The notes under the pieces were generated by a model. That model had not been told where the DNA came from and did not search any database. It was given only the letters and a program-made list of their open reading frames with translations. From JAXMCI01 sp046349435 (GTDB taxonomy: Bacteria; Pseudomonadota; Alphaproteobacteria; Dongiales; Dongiaceae), in contig JAXMCI010000056.1 of assembly GCA_046349435.1 (NCBI GenBank), positions 1 to 32,280 on the forward strand: DNA of 32,280 bases. Direction: 5' to 3'. The position numbers and the translations under genes were made by a program. Shown here piece by piece: positions 13,792 through 22,503 of the stretch (within the stretch, counting starts at the first letter, position 1; each line of letters begins with the position of its first letter).

Positions 13792-15161
13792 ACCGGCCGG
13801 ACCCCGGCGCCGGCGCGCGCAGCCTGCCCAGCGGCGGCGAGCGCGAGGCGAGCGCCGCCTTCAGCCCGCGCGAGATCGTCTCCGAGCTCGACCGCTTCAT
13901 CGTCGGCCAGGGCGAGGCGAAGCGCGCGGTCGCCATCGCGCTGCGCAACCGCTGGCGCCGCCAGCAGCTCGCCCCCGAGCTGCGCGACGAGGTGCTCCCC
14001 AAGAACATCCTGATGATCGGCCCGACCGGGGTCGGCAAGACGGAGATCGCCCGCCGGCTCGCCCGGCTGGCGCAGGCGCCTTTCCTCAAGGTCGAGGCGA
14101 CCAAGTTCACCGAGGTCGGCTATGTCGGCCGGGACGTCGAGCAGATCATCCGCGACCTGCTGGAGATCGCGATCTCGATGACCCGGGAGCGGCTGCGCCG
14201 GCAGGTCGAGGCGCGCGCCGAGCTCGCCGCCGAGGAGCGGGTGCTCGACGCGCTGGTCGGCGCCAATGCCGGCCAGGAGACGCGGGCCAAGTTCCGCCGC
14301 ATGCTGCGCGCCGGCGAGCTCGACGACCGCGAGATCGAGCTGCAGGTCAGGGACGGCGGCGGCGGGTCGCTGCCGACCTTCGAGATCCCCGGCATGCCGG
14401 GTGCCTCGATGGGCATGCTCAACCTCAACGAGATGCTGGGCCAGGCGCTCGGCGGCCGCACCAAGGCGCGCCGCATGACGGTGTCGGAGTCGCACAAGGT
14501 GCTGCTCGCCGAGGAGAGCGACAAGCTGCTCGACAACGAGAAGGTGACGGCCGAGGCGATCCGCACGGTGGAGCAGGACGGCATCGTCTTCCTCGACGAG
14601 ATCGACAAGATCAGCGCGCGCTCCGAGCGGGTCGGCGCCGACGTCAGCCGCGAGGGCGTGCAGCGCGACCTGCTGCCGCTGATCGAGGGCACCCAGGTCT
14701 CGACCAAGCACGGGCCGGTGCGCACCGACTTCATCCTGTTCATCGCGTCGGGCGCCTTCCACATCGCCAAGCCGTCCGACCTGCTGCCCGAGCTGCAGGG
14801 CCGCCTGCCGATCCGCGTCGAGCTGCAGGCGCTGTCGCGCGACGACCTGAAGCGCATCCTGACCGAGCCCGAGGCCAGCCTGATCCGCCAGTACAAGGCG
14901 CTGCTCGCCACCGAGCAGGTGACGCTCGACTTCACGCCGGACGCGATCGATGCGATCGCCGACCTCGCCGCCGAGATCAACGGCAGCGTCGAGAACATCG
15001 GCGCCCGCCGCCTGCACACGGTGATGGAGCGGCTGCTCGAGGAGATCAGCTTCAGCGCCGCCGACCAGGCCGGCACGACGCTGACCATCGACGCCGCCTA
15101 TGTCCGCGACAAGGTGGCGGCGCTGGCGAAGAACAGCGACCTCAGCAAGTTCATCCTGTAG
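13788..15161 (+). CDS. hslU: ATP-dependent protease ATPase subunit HslU (ClpY)
   Basis: A 457-residue AAA+ unfoldase that feeds substrates to HslV. Visible are the N-terminal FSPREIVSELDRFIVGQ, Walker A GPTGVGKT (78-85), the GYVGRDVE pore segment, a charged I-domain (about 105-240), Walker B VFLDEIDKI, the sensor-region blocks LQGRLPIRVEL and ENIGARRLHTVMERLLE, and the C-terminal DLSKFIL tail that docks into HslV. Slightly longer than the E. coli protein because of a Gly/Ser/Arg-rich N-terminal extension of about 20 residues. It is translationally coupled to hslV and ends at a strong hairpin. Confidence 0.98.
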   Translation: MNRPDPGAGARSLPSGGEREASAAFSPREIVSELDRFIVGQGEAKRAVAIALRNRWRRQQLAPELRDEVLPKNILMIGPTGVGKTEIARRLARLAQAPFLKVEATKFTEVGYVGRDVEQIIRDLLEIAISMTRERLRRQVEARAELAAEERVLDALVGANAGQETRAKFRRMLRAGELDDREIELQVRDGGGGSLPTFEIPGMPGASMGMLNLNEMLGQALGGRTKARRMTVSESHKVLLAEESDKLLDNEKVTAEAIRTVEQDGIVFLDEIDKISARSERVGADVSREGVQRDLLPLIEGTQVSTKHGPVRTDFILFIASGAFHIAKPSDLLPELQGRLPIRVELQALSRDDLKRILTEPEASLIRQYKALLATEQVTLDFTPDAIDAIADLAAEINGSVENIGARRLHTVMERLLEEISFSAADQAGTTLTIDAAYVRDKVAALAKNSDLSKFIL

Positions 15162-15199
15162 GGAGGGCGAGGGCCGCAAGCGGCGACTCTCGTCCTCCC
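15161..15199. terminator. Terminator hairpin after hslU
   Basis: GGGAGGGCGAG (15161-15171) pairs with CTCGTCCTCCC (15189-15199) with one G-T wobble. The loop carries a second stem, GCCGC-AA-GCGGC (15173-15184). The structure begins in the hslU stop codon and ends 14 nt before the end of the convergent small secreted-protein gene, so it may serve both. No T-tract follows. Confidence 0.55.
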
Positions 15200-15212
15200 T
15201 CCCGGGACGTTG

Positions 15213-15485
15213 TCAGTTGCAGGAGCCCCGGTACGGGTCGTAGCCGTCGGAGCAGAACTGGTGCGACGACGAGGGCGGCGAGGGCAGCTGGCTCTGCATC
15301 TGGTGCAGCAGCTGCTCGTCGCGGTCGAGCCGGGTCTGCAGGTCGCGGACCGTCGCCGCCACCTGCTGGTCGTCCATCTGGTTCTGCGAGGTCTGCATCG
15401 GCGTGCTGTCGGCGGCGAAGCTGGCGGCCGAGACGACGAGCGTCACGATGCCGGCGGCGGCTGCCGCGCTTGTCGGGAAGCGCAT
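15213..15485 (-). CDS. Small secreted protein with C-terminal Cys motif
   Basis: A 90-residue protein of unknown function. Start 15485 is set by AGGAGGA about 5 nt upstream; the open frame extends 20 codons further without a ribosome site. A Sec signal peptide is evident: MRFP, an Ala/Val/Leu-rich core, and cleavage expected after SFA (about residue 24). The mature protein has a Gln/Asp/Arg-rich helical segment (DDQQVAATVRDLQTRLDRDE) with heptad-like spacing, then a Pro/Ser stretch and a C-terminus with two cysteines (FCSDGYDPYRGSCN) that could form a small disulfide loop. It is probably periplasmic. I see no functional link to hslVU. Confidence 0.72.
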   Translation of the reverse strand: MRFPTSAAAAAGIVTLVVSAASFAADSTPMQTSQNQMDDQQVAATVRDLQTRLDRDEQLLHQMQSQLPSPPSSSHQFCSDGYDPYRGSCN

Positions 15486-15811
15486 GGTTCCTCCTCTGAA
15501 GCCGGGCGCGGAGCGGCCACGCCCGTGCATCGAATCCAAACGCACGCGGCGCGCGAACCCTTCAGCTAAAAGTTCGATCGCTTCGATAGCGGGAATCGAT
15601 CCCTGGGCTGCGCGGGTCCCTCAGCCCAGGCCTCGATCACGCCCGGTGCGCCATGGCCCCGCTCTCGCCGCATTCGGCGAAAGCAGGGCAGCGCGTGCCC
15701 GCAAGAATCCCCGATTCCTCCACATCGCCCGCGCATTTCGCCGGCCTGATGCCGTCCGCCGCCGGCGACCGCCCGTGGCGACCGCCCGTGACGACTCGTG
15801 GGGGACCCCGC
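15486..15811. other. Intergenic region between divergent genes
   Basis: This 326-nt gap separates the divergent secreted-protein gene (minus) and VIT-protein gene (plus). A locally AT-richer stretch at about 15556-15602 contains repeated TCGAT words and is the most likely promoter or operator site for one or both genes. I could not assign convincing -35/-10 pairs. Open frames crossing the region are shadow frames with no ribosome site or recognisable motif. Confidence 0.4.
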
Positions 15812-18245
15812 ATGATCGATCCGCTTCCCGCGCCCGCAGCCCGGCGCACCGGCCGGCGATGGCTGGCCGCGACCCTGCTGCTCGCCGCCGGCGTCGTGCT
15901 GCCGGCGGCGGCGATCGGCTTCGAGCTGGCGACGCGCCTGTGCACCCAGATCCTCTTCGACCCGCTCGCCACGCCGTGGCACGTCGCGCTGGTCGGCGCC
16001 GTGCCGCTGGCCAATCTCGGCCTCTGGCTGCGGCTGCGCCGCGCCGTGCCGCCGGGTCGCCTCTGGCTGCTCGCCGGCGGCGGCGCGGCCGCGGTCGCCG
16101 CCTTCTACGCCCTGGTGTTCCTGCCGCTCTATCCGCTCGCGGTGATCGCCATCGCCTTCGATGGGCTCGGGCTGCTGCCGCTGGCGCCGCTCGCCGCGAC
16201 GGTCGTCGCCGGCATGCTCACCCGGCGGGCGGTGCGGCGGGCGGGATGCGGTGCCCGGCCGGCCTGGATCGGCATGGCGCTCGGCCTGGCCGTGGTGACC
16301 GGGCTCGACCTGCCCTCGGCGGCGACGCGCCTCGCCGTCGTCTGGTCGGCCAGCGACCAGGCCGGGCTGCGCCAGCGCGGCCTGGCGCTGATGCGCCTGG
16401 CCGGGGACCGCGAGGTGCTGCTGCGGCTCTGCTACGACAGCAGCGGCCGGCCCTCCGGCCTGCTCACCGCACTGGTGATGGGCTGGCGCTGGCTGGCGCC
16501 GGCCGACGACGGGGCGCCGGCGCCGGATCCCGAGGATGCCCGCGAGCTCTATTACCGGCTGACCGGCGACCCCTTCGACTCGGTGCCGCCGCCCTATCGC
16601 GACGGGCCGTGGTCGTTTGCCCGTGCCTTCGACTTCGACGCGGACCAGGGCGGTGCCGCGGTGGGCGGGCGGGTCGCCGGGCTGGCGCTCGAGCGCTCGC
16701 GGATCGACGGCTCGATGGCGCCCGACGATGCGGTCGCCTACCTCGAATGGACCCTGGAGCTGCGCAACGACGCGGCCCGGCCCGCCGAAGGGCGCATGAG
16801 CCTGGCGCTGCCGCCGGGCGGCGTCGTCTCGCGCGCCACCCTGTGGATCGACGGCGAGGAGCGCGAGGCCGCCGTCGCCGCGCGCGCGGTCGCCCGCCGG
16901 GCCTATGAGGGCGTGGTGCAGCGTCGGCGCGACCCGCTGCTGGTGACCGCCGCCGGCGCCGACCGCGTTCTGGTGCAGGCCTTCCCGGTGCCGGCCGGCG
17001 GCCGGCTGCGGCTGCGCCTCGGCATCACCGCGCCGCTGGCGCTGCCGGCCGGCGACCGGGCGAGCCTGGCGCTGCCCGCCATCGTCGACCGCAACTTCTC
17101 GATCCCGGCCGCGACCCGCCACGCCGTCTGGATCGAGGGCGGCGGCCGGCTGGTCTTCGCCGATCCCACCCTCACCGCCGACGCCGCCCCGGACGGCGCC
17201 TTCCGGGCCCGCGGCGACGTGCCGGACGGCGACCTCGCGCGCCGCCGGCCGCGGCTGGTGGCGGCCCGCCGGCCGGACGCCGGCGCGAGCTGGACGCCGG
17301 CGCCGGGCGCGGCCGGGCCCGCCGGGGCGCGCACCGGCATCCTGCAGACCATCGCGCCGGAGACGGTGCCGGCGCCGGCCGCGCTGATGATCGTGCTGGA
17401 CGGCTCCGGCACGGGCCGAGCCGGCGCGGGCCGCGCTGCTCCGCGGGCTGGCGCTGATTCCCGAGGGCGCCCCGGTCGGCCTGATCGTCGCCGGCGAGCC
17501 GGCGATCCGCTTCGACCCGGCGCCGTGGAGCAAGGCGCGGCGCGCGGCCATGGCCGCGGCGCTGGCGGCGGCGCGGTCCCGCGGCGGCCAGGACAACGAG
17601 GGCGCGCTGGCCGACGCCGTGCTGGCGGTGGAGGGGGTGCCCGGCGCGGCGCTGCTCTGGATCGCCGGGCCGCAGCCGGTGCGCTTCCGCCGCGATGCCG
17701 GCCGCCTCGACCAGGCGCTCGACCGCGCCGCCCGGCTGCCCGCGCTGACCCTCTACGCGGTCGGCCCCGGGCCCAACCGGCTGCTCGGCGACCGGCCCTG
17801 GTTCTGGACGGCGCGCAGCGTCGCCTGGAGCGGCGACCCGGCGGCCGACCTCGCCGCCCTCCTCGCCGGGATCTGGGGCCCGGCGCCGCAATGGCGGATC
17901 GCCCGCAGCGAGGCGCCGCCCGCGGCCGGGCTGCCGCGCGCCTCGGGGCACGTGGCGCGGCTGTGGGCCGCGGGGCGGGTGCTGGCCCTGGCGACGGCGC
18001 CGGCGGCGCCGGACCGCGCGGCGGCGGTGGCGCTCGCCGCCGGCTACCGGCTGGTGACCCCGGTCAGCGGCGCCGTCGTCCTGGAGCGCCGCGCCGACTA
18101 CCAGGCGAACGGGCTGACGCCGCCCGAGGCCGACGCCGTGCCGACCATCCCGGAGCCCGATGCCTGGGCGCTGCTCGCCGTCGCCTGCCTGCTGCTGGCC
18201 GCCCTGATCTGGCAAGGCCAGGCGGCCCGGGCGCGCGCCGCATGA
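15812..18245 (+). CDS. Membrane-anchored VIT-domain protein with PEP-CTERM-like sorting tail (one frameshift)
   Basis: If one reading-frame break is repaired, this is an 810-residue protein. The ATG at 15812 follows GGGGGA. The N-terminal 180 or so residues hold about five hydrophobic helices. A VIT domain (about 305-410) has YLEWTLELRN, MSLALPPGGVVSRATLWIDGE, ARRAYEGVVQRRRDPLL and VLVQAFPVPAGGRLRLRL. A von Willebrand A-like region begins near residue 523 (ALMIVLDGSG), without a full DxSxS. At 17413-17415 (GGG) the frame must change by one base: the preceding frame reads MIVLDGSGT, and the continuing frame reads AEPARAALLRGLALIPEG. The C-terminus is a textbook sorting signal: PEP (codons 18150-18158), a hydrophobic helix, then RARAA. 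The stop overlaps the exosortase ATG. VIT proteins paired with dedicated exosortases are known (XrtN and XrtK/MSEP systems); I cannot say which class this one belongs to. Confidence 0.75.
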
Positions 18246-19024
18246 TGGCGCCGCTCGCATGGCTGGCGGCCCTGGCCGCCGCGCTGTGGGGCGCCTGGCG
18301 GGCCCTGGCGGCGCGCCTCGACCTCGAGGCCGCCCTGGCGCTCGCCCTGGTCGGGCTGGCGGTCGCGGCGCCGCTGGTCCGACGGCTCTGCCGCGGCGAG
18401 CCGCCCGGCCGGTTTCCGGCCCTGCCGGTCGGGGTGCTGCTGGTGCTCTACCTCGCCGCCTGCCGCTGCGGCCCGCCGCTGCTGCAGATCGCGCTGGCGA
18501 CCGCGGCGCTGGTCTGGGCAGTGCACGCGCTCGGCCGGGCGGAGCGGCCGCCCGCGGCGCTGCTCGGCCTCGCCCTGCTGGCGCTGCCGGTGCTGCCGAC
18601 GCTCGAGTTCCTGCTGGCCTATCCGCTCCGGCTGGTCTCCGCCGGGCTGGCGGCCGCCCTGCTGCGGCTCGGCGGGCTCGGCGTCACGGTCGAGGGCGTG
18701 GCGCTGCGCTGGGGCGACCGCCTGGTCCAGTTCGACGCGCCCTGCAGCGGCGTGCACATGCTGTGGGCCGGCCTCGCGCTCGCCGCCGCGCTCGGCGCTC
18801 TCGGGCGCTGGCCGGCCCGCCGCGCGGCCGCGGCGGCGCTGCTCGCCGGGGCGGCCGCGATTGCCGGCAACGCGCTGCGGGCGGCAAGCCTGTTCTACGT
18901 CGAGAGCGGGCTGCTGGCGGTGGAGCGGCCGGCGCTGGTTCACCAGGCGGTCGGGCTGGCGGCCTTCCTGATCGCCGCCCTGCCGCTCGCCCTGCTGTCC
19001 CGCGCGCGGCGGCGGCCGGCATGA
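18242..19024 (+). CDS. Exosortase/archaeosortase family protein
   Basis: A 260-residue polytopic membrane transpeptidase. The proposed exosortase triad is complete: C168 in DAPCSGVHMLW, R213 in AGNALRAASLFY and H234 in VHQAVGL, each near or within hydrophobic helices as in XrtA. Exosortases cut PEP-CTERM-type tails and transfer the protein to a surface or secreted polymer. ATGA overlaps join it to the VIT gene upstream (18242-18245) and the EpsI-like gene downstream (19021-19024), so all three should be made together. The only PEP-CTERM-like tail I can see in the window is on the adjacent VIT protein, suggesting a dedicated enzyme-substrate pair rather than a genome-wide sorter. Confidence 0.88.
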   Translation: MMAPLAWLAALAAALWGAWRALAARLDLEAALALALVGLAVAAPLVRRLCRGEPPGRFPALPVGVLLVLYLAACRCGPPLLQIALATAALVWAVHALGRAERPPAALLGLALLALPVLPTLEFLLAYPLRLVSAGLAAALLRLGGLGVTVEGVALRWGDRLVQFDAPCSGVHMLWAGLALAAALGALGRWPARRAAAAALLAGAAAIAGNALRAASLFYVESGLLAVERPALVHQAVGLAAFLIAALPLALLSRARRRPA

Positions 19025-19548
19025 GCCGGCGCCGGTTGCTCGGACCGCTGCTCGGGCTGCTGCTGCTGGCCGCCGCGCTGGCGCCGCTGCTGCCGGCGGC
19101 ACGCGGCGGGGCGCCCGAGGCCGGCTTCCCGGGCTGGCCCGCCAGCTTCGAGGGACGCCGCCTGACGCCGCTGTCCCCGGCAGCGGAGGATGCCGCCTTC
19201 GCCGCCGGCTTCCCCGGCCGGATCGCGCGTTTCAGCGACGGCCGTCGCCAGGTGTTGCTGCGCTGGGTCGCCGCCGCCACCCGCCGGCTGCATCCGGCGG
19301 CGCACTGCTTCGCCGGCGTCGGCTACGCGATCGAGCCGCTGCCGCTGCAGCGGGCCGCCGACGGCGCGCTCGCCGGCTGCTTCGCCGCGCGCCGCGGCGG
19401 CGACCGCCTCGCCGTCTGCGAGCGGGTGCAGGACGGGCGCGGCGGCAGCTGGGCCGACGTCTCCAGCTGGTACTGGTCGGCGCTGCTGTCGTCCGCCGGC
19501 GGCGGCTGGTGGTCGATCGTCACCGTCGAGCGCCTGGCCGCGCCCTGA
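19021..19548 (+). CDS. EpsI-like exosortase-associated protein
   Basis: A 175-residue protein with one N-terminal membrane anchor or signal (MSRRRLLG followed by a Leu/Ala core, residues about 8-28). The exported part contains RQVLLRWVAAATRRLHPAAHCFAGVGY (split here as a strand and an HP-x3-C-x2-G-x-GY motif) and a C-terminal SWYWSALLSSAGGGWWSIVTVERL-type strand region. The HP..C..G.G pattern and position directly after an exosortase resemble the EpsI/DUF3485 proteins encoded beside or fused to exosortases, whose role is unclear but linked to the sorted product. Overall similarity is modest, so this is a family-level suggestion. It ends 3 nt before the convergent SDR gene. Confidence 0.6.
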   Translation: MSRRRLLGPLLGLLLLAAALAPLLPAARGGAPEAGFPGWPASFEGRRLTPLSPAAEDAAFAAGFPGRIARFSDGRRQVLLRWVAAATRRLHPAAHCFAGVGYAIEPLPLQRAADGALAGCFAARRGGDRLAVCERVQDGRGGSWADVSSWYWSALLSSAGGGWWSIVTVERLAAP

Positions 19549-19551
19549 GCC

Positions 19552-20310
19552 TCAGTCGATCGTCACGCCGCCATCGACGACCTGGACCGAGCCGGTGACG
19601 TAGCGCGCCAGGTCGGAGGCGAGGTAGAGCACGGGGTCGGCGATCTCGTCGACATGGGCGATGCGCTTCAGGGCGGCGTCCTTGGCCATCACCCGGTAGC
19701 CCTCCGCCACGGAGGAGAAGAGGTTGGCGGCGACGTCGCGCAGCATCTCGGTGTCGATCGAGCCGGGGCAGACGGCGTTGACCCGGATCTCGGGCGCCAG
19801 CTCCCAGGCGTGGCAGCGCGTCATGTGGATCAGGCCGGCCTTGGAGACGCAGTAGATCGACGCGTCGGACTCGGCGGCGAGGCCGGAGATCGAGGCGATG
19901 TTGACGATGTTGCCGCGGGCGGCGCGCAGGGCCGGCACGGCGTACTTGGTGACGAAGAAGGCGGCCTTCAGGTTGACGTCGATGACCTCGTCCCACTGCG
20001 ACTCCTCGGCCGCCTCGACGCGCGCGTGGTTCCAGCGTCCGGCATTGTTGACCAGCACGTCGAGCCCGCCCAGCCCGGCCAGCGCCGCCTCGACCGCGGC
20101 GCGACAGCCGGCCACGCCGTCGAGCGCGCCCGGGGCCTCGACCAGCGCCGGGCTGCCGATCGCGGCGACGGCGCGGCGCACGCCCTCGGCGCTGCTGCCG
20201 TGCAGCGCGACGCGCGCGCCGGCGGCGAGGAAGCGCTCGACGATGGCGCGGCCGATGCCGCGCGTGCCGCCGGTCACCAGCACGCGCTTTCCGGTGAAGT
20301 CGAGGTTCAT
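19552..20310 (-). CDS. Short-chain dehydrogenase/reductase (SDR)
   Basis: A 252-residue classical SDR. The cofactor motif VTGGTRGIGRAI (12-23), the NNAG motif (88-91), the active-site Ser in IASISG (S140/S142), Y153 and K157 of YCVSK, and the PGSIDTEML segment are all present. NAD(P)H-dependent oxidoreduction of an alcohol/ketone is expected; the substrate is not readable. The start at 20310 (MNLDFTGKRVLVTGG) is the family start. It lies just downstream of the broken MocR-type gene on the same strand. Confidence 0.93.
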   Translation of the reverse strand: MNLDFTGKRVLVTGGTRGIGRAIVERFLAAGARVALHGSSAEGVRRAVAAIGSPALVEAPGALDGVAGCRAAVEAALAGLGGLDVLVNNAGRWNHARVEAAEESQWDEVIDVNLKAAFFVTKYAVPALRAARGNIVNIASISGLAAESDASIYCVSKAGLIHMTRCHAWELAPEIRVNAVCPGSIDTEMLRDVAANLFSSVAEGYRVMAKDAALKRIAHVDEIADPVLYLASDLARYVTGSVQVVDGGVTID

Positions 20311-20361
20311 GCCGAGGCTCCCTGTCGCCGCGCGCGCCATCGGGCGCGCCATGCCGGGAGG

Positions 20362-21849
20362 CTAGACGCGCGCGTGCCCTTGCCAATGCCGCGGCGCCGG
20401 CGCCGGCCGGGCGAGGGTCGGACGGCGGGCCGAGCAGCGCCGCCTGCAGCCGGCCGGCCAGCGCCGGCGCGGCCTCGGCCGCGACGTTGGTGAAGCCCAG
20501 CAGCAGGCCCGGCGCGGTCGGCGCGGCCACCGCCAGCCGCGACAGCGGCTCGACCGCCAGCCCGGCGGCGGCGGCGCGGCGGGCGAGCTCGGCGTCGCCG
20601 GCGCCGAGCGCGGGGCGGCCAGCAGGTGCATGCCGCCGGGCCGCGGCTCGACCGCCAGGCGCGGGCCGAAGCGCGCCGCCAGGGCGTCCGCCAGCGCCGC
20701 GCGGCGCGCCGTAGAGCCGGCGCATGCGCCTGACATGGCGGGCGAAGTGGCCCTCCTCCAGGAAGTCGGCGGCGGTCGCCTGGTCGAGCGCCGCGGCCTG
20801 CGGCGCGAGCAGCCGGCGGGTCCGCAGCAGCGGCTCGACCAGCGCGTCGGGCAGCACGAGATAGCCCAGCCTGAGCGCGGGAAAGAGCACCTTGCCGAAG
20901 GTGCCGGCATGGATCACCCGGCCCGCCCGATCGAGGCTCTTCAGGGCCGGCGGCGGCCGCCCGTCATAGCGGAACTCGCCGTCGTAGTCGTCCTCGGAAT
21001 CCAGGCGCCTGCCGACTCCGCCCAGGCGAGCAGCGCCAGGCGGCGCGGCAGCGACAGGGTGTGGCCGAGCGGGAACTGGTGCGCCGGCGTCACCACCGCC
21101 AGGCGCGCCCGCGGCTCCGCCGCGCGGCCGGCGGCGACGTCGATGCCCTCGGCATCGACCGGCACCGGCACCAGGCGCGCCCCGGCCAGCGCCAGCGCGT
21201 CGCGCGTCATGAAGTAGCCGGGATCCTCGACCCAGACCGGCGCCCCGGGCTGCAGCACGGCGGCGGCGAGCAGCCCGAGGCCGCCCTGGAAGCCGGTGGT
21301 GACCAGCACCTGCTCGAGGTCGCAATCGATGCCGCGGGCGACCGCCAGGTAGCGCTGGATGGCACGGCGCAGCGCCGGCAGGCCGGCGGCGGGCCGGTAG
21401 CCGAGCCCGGCCTCGACGAGCCCGCGGGCGCGGCGCGCCGCCAGCCGCGACCACAGCTTGCGGGGGAACGCGTCGAGCGCGGGCAGGCCGAGCTGGAAGG
21501 GCAGCGGCGGGCCCTCGCCAATGCCGCCGGCCGCCAGCGCCGGCGCCGGCCGGGCGACGCGCCGCGGCGCGTCCGGCACCGCGGCGGTCACCAGGGCGGC
21601 GACCACGGTGCCCGCGGCGGCGCGGCCGACGACATAGCCCTCGGCGGCGAGCTGCTCGTAGGCGAGCTGGACCGTGGCGCGCGAGGCGGCGAGCTGCGCC
21701 GCCAGGCTGCGCGTCGAGGGCAGGCGCGTGCCGGGCGGCAGGCGCCCGGCCAGGATCGCGGCGCGGATCCGCTCGTGCAGCTGGCGGTGCAGCGGCGCCG
21801 CCAGCCGGCGGTCGAGAGCCAGGCCGCCGAGGCCGGCCGGCAAGGTCAT
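20362..21849 (-). pseudogene. MocR-type GntR regulator with aminotransferase-like domain, multiply frameshifted
   Basis: The first frame starts at 21849 and encodes a GntR-type winged helix (PLHRQLHERIRAAILAGRLPPGTRLPSTRSLA...ATVQLAYEQLAAEGYV) and the first half of a fold-type I aminotransferase domain (VTTGFQGGL, VEDPGYF). Near 21000 the frame breaks exactly before the conserved EDDYDGEFRY, which continues in another frame through the PLP-lysine segment (AGTFGKVLFPALRLGYLV). A 2-nt loss in a GC-repeat near 20703 shifts to a third frame (ARRAALADALAARFGPRL...PGGMHLL), and near 20620 it returns (GDAELARRAAAAGL...GLLLGFTN). The nearest plausible stop is at 20362. As written the gene cannot make a full MocR protein. 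It would normally regulate the divergent AhpD-like gene. Real decay and base-calling error are both possible. Confidence 0.82.
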
Positions 21850-21895
21850 GGCCTGCTCGCTTGCTCGATTCTTGGCCCTGTCGGCCGGGCCATCG

Positions 21896-21908
21896 GGACA
21901 TTACGTCC
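21896..21908. promoter_or_regulatory. Possible operator between MocR-type gene and AhpD-like gene
   Basis: A short palindrome, GGAC-ATTAC-GTCC, sits in the 114-nt divergent gap and is its most AT-rich point. A further GTCC follows 5 nt later. MocR regulators usually bind the shared promoter region of the divergent gene, so this is a candidate site; no confident -35/-10 pair could be assigned. Confidence 0.25.
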
Positions 21909-21963
21909 TGTCCTGCGCGCGCCGGCAAGCGGCGCCCGCGATGGACGCGAGAAGGAGAGCATC

Positions 21964-22437
21964 ATGAAAGCACGCCTGCAGCCCGGAACCGCCGCCCCCG
22001 GCGCCTATGCCGCGATGCGCGGCCTGCAGCGCTACGTCGACGAGTGCGGCCTGGAGAAATCGCTGATCGAGCTGGTCAAGATGCGCGCCTCGCAGATCAA
22101 TGGCTGCGCCTACTGCCTGCACATGCACAGCCATGACGCGCGGGCGCAGGGCGAGAGCGAGGAGCGGCTCTACCTGCTCGACGCCTGGCGCGAATCGCCG
22201 CTCTACAGCGATCGCGAGCGGGCGGCGCTGGCCTGGACCGAGGCTCTTACGCGCATCGCCGATACGCATGCCCCGGATGCCGACTACGAGGCGGCGCGCG
22301 CCCAGTTCGGCGAGAAGGAGCTGATCGACCTGACCATGGCGATCGTCGCGATCAACGGCTGGAACCGGCTGGCCATCGGCTTCCGCATGGTCCATCCCGT
22401 CCACGCCGCCAAGCCGGCGACCGCGGCGGCGGGCTAG
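21964..22437 (+). CDS. AhpD-like carboxymuconolactone decarboxylase family protein
   Basis: A 157-residue all-helical protein of the AhpD/CMD family. The redox motif CAYC (C48, C51) followed by LHMHSHDAR, preceded by E36 in LIELVKMRASQING, matches alkylhydroperoxidase-type members that use the CxxC pair and nearby His/Glu as a peroxide-reducing and proton-relay set. The C-terminal part (LIDLTMAIVAINGWNRLAIGFR) is the family trimer-packing helix. Start 21964 has GAAGGAGA about 7 nt upstream. The gene is divergent from a MocR-type regulator, a recurrent arrangement for this family, and likely belongs to an oxidative or electrophile stress response. Confidence 0.93.
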   Translation: MKARLQPGTAAPGAYAAMRGLQRYVDECGLEKSLIELVKMRASQINGCAYCLHMHSHDARAQGESEERLYLLDAWRESPLYSDRERAALAWTEALTRIADTHAPDADYEAARAQFGEKELIDLTMAIVAINGWNRLAIGFRMVHPVHAAKPATAAAG

Positions 22438-22503
22438 CCGAGGGCCAAGCAGGCTGTCGTAGCTGGTGACACAGACCTGCGGTGGCCGACGCTCATTCTT
22501 GCC

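Noticed and set aside
13656..15179. Long minus-strand open frame opposite hslU
   Set aside because: Shadow of a highly conserved gene; no domain, no ribosome site.
15653..19024. Continuous open frame of over 1000 codons that would fuse VIT protein and exosortase
   Set aside because: Between about 17415 and 18241 this frame is Gly/Ala/Arg-rich noise, while the VIT/vWA sequence and sorting tail continue in another frame and the exosortase has its own ATG in an ATGA overlap.
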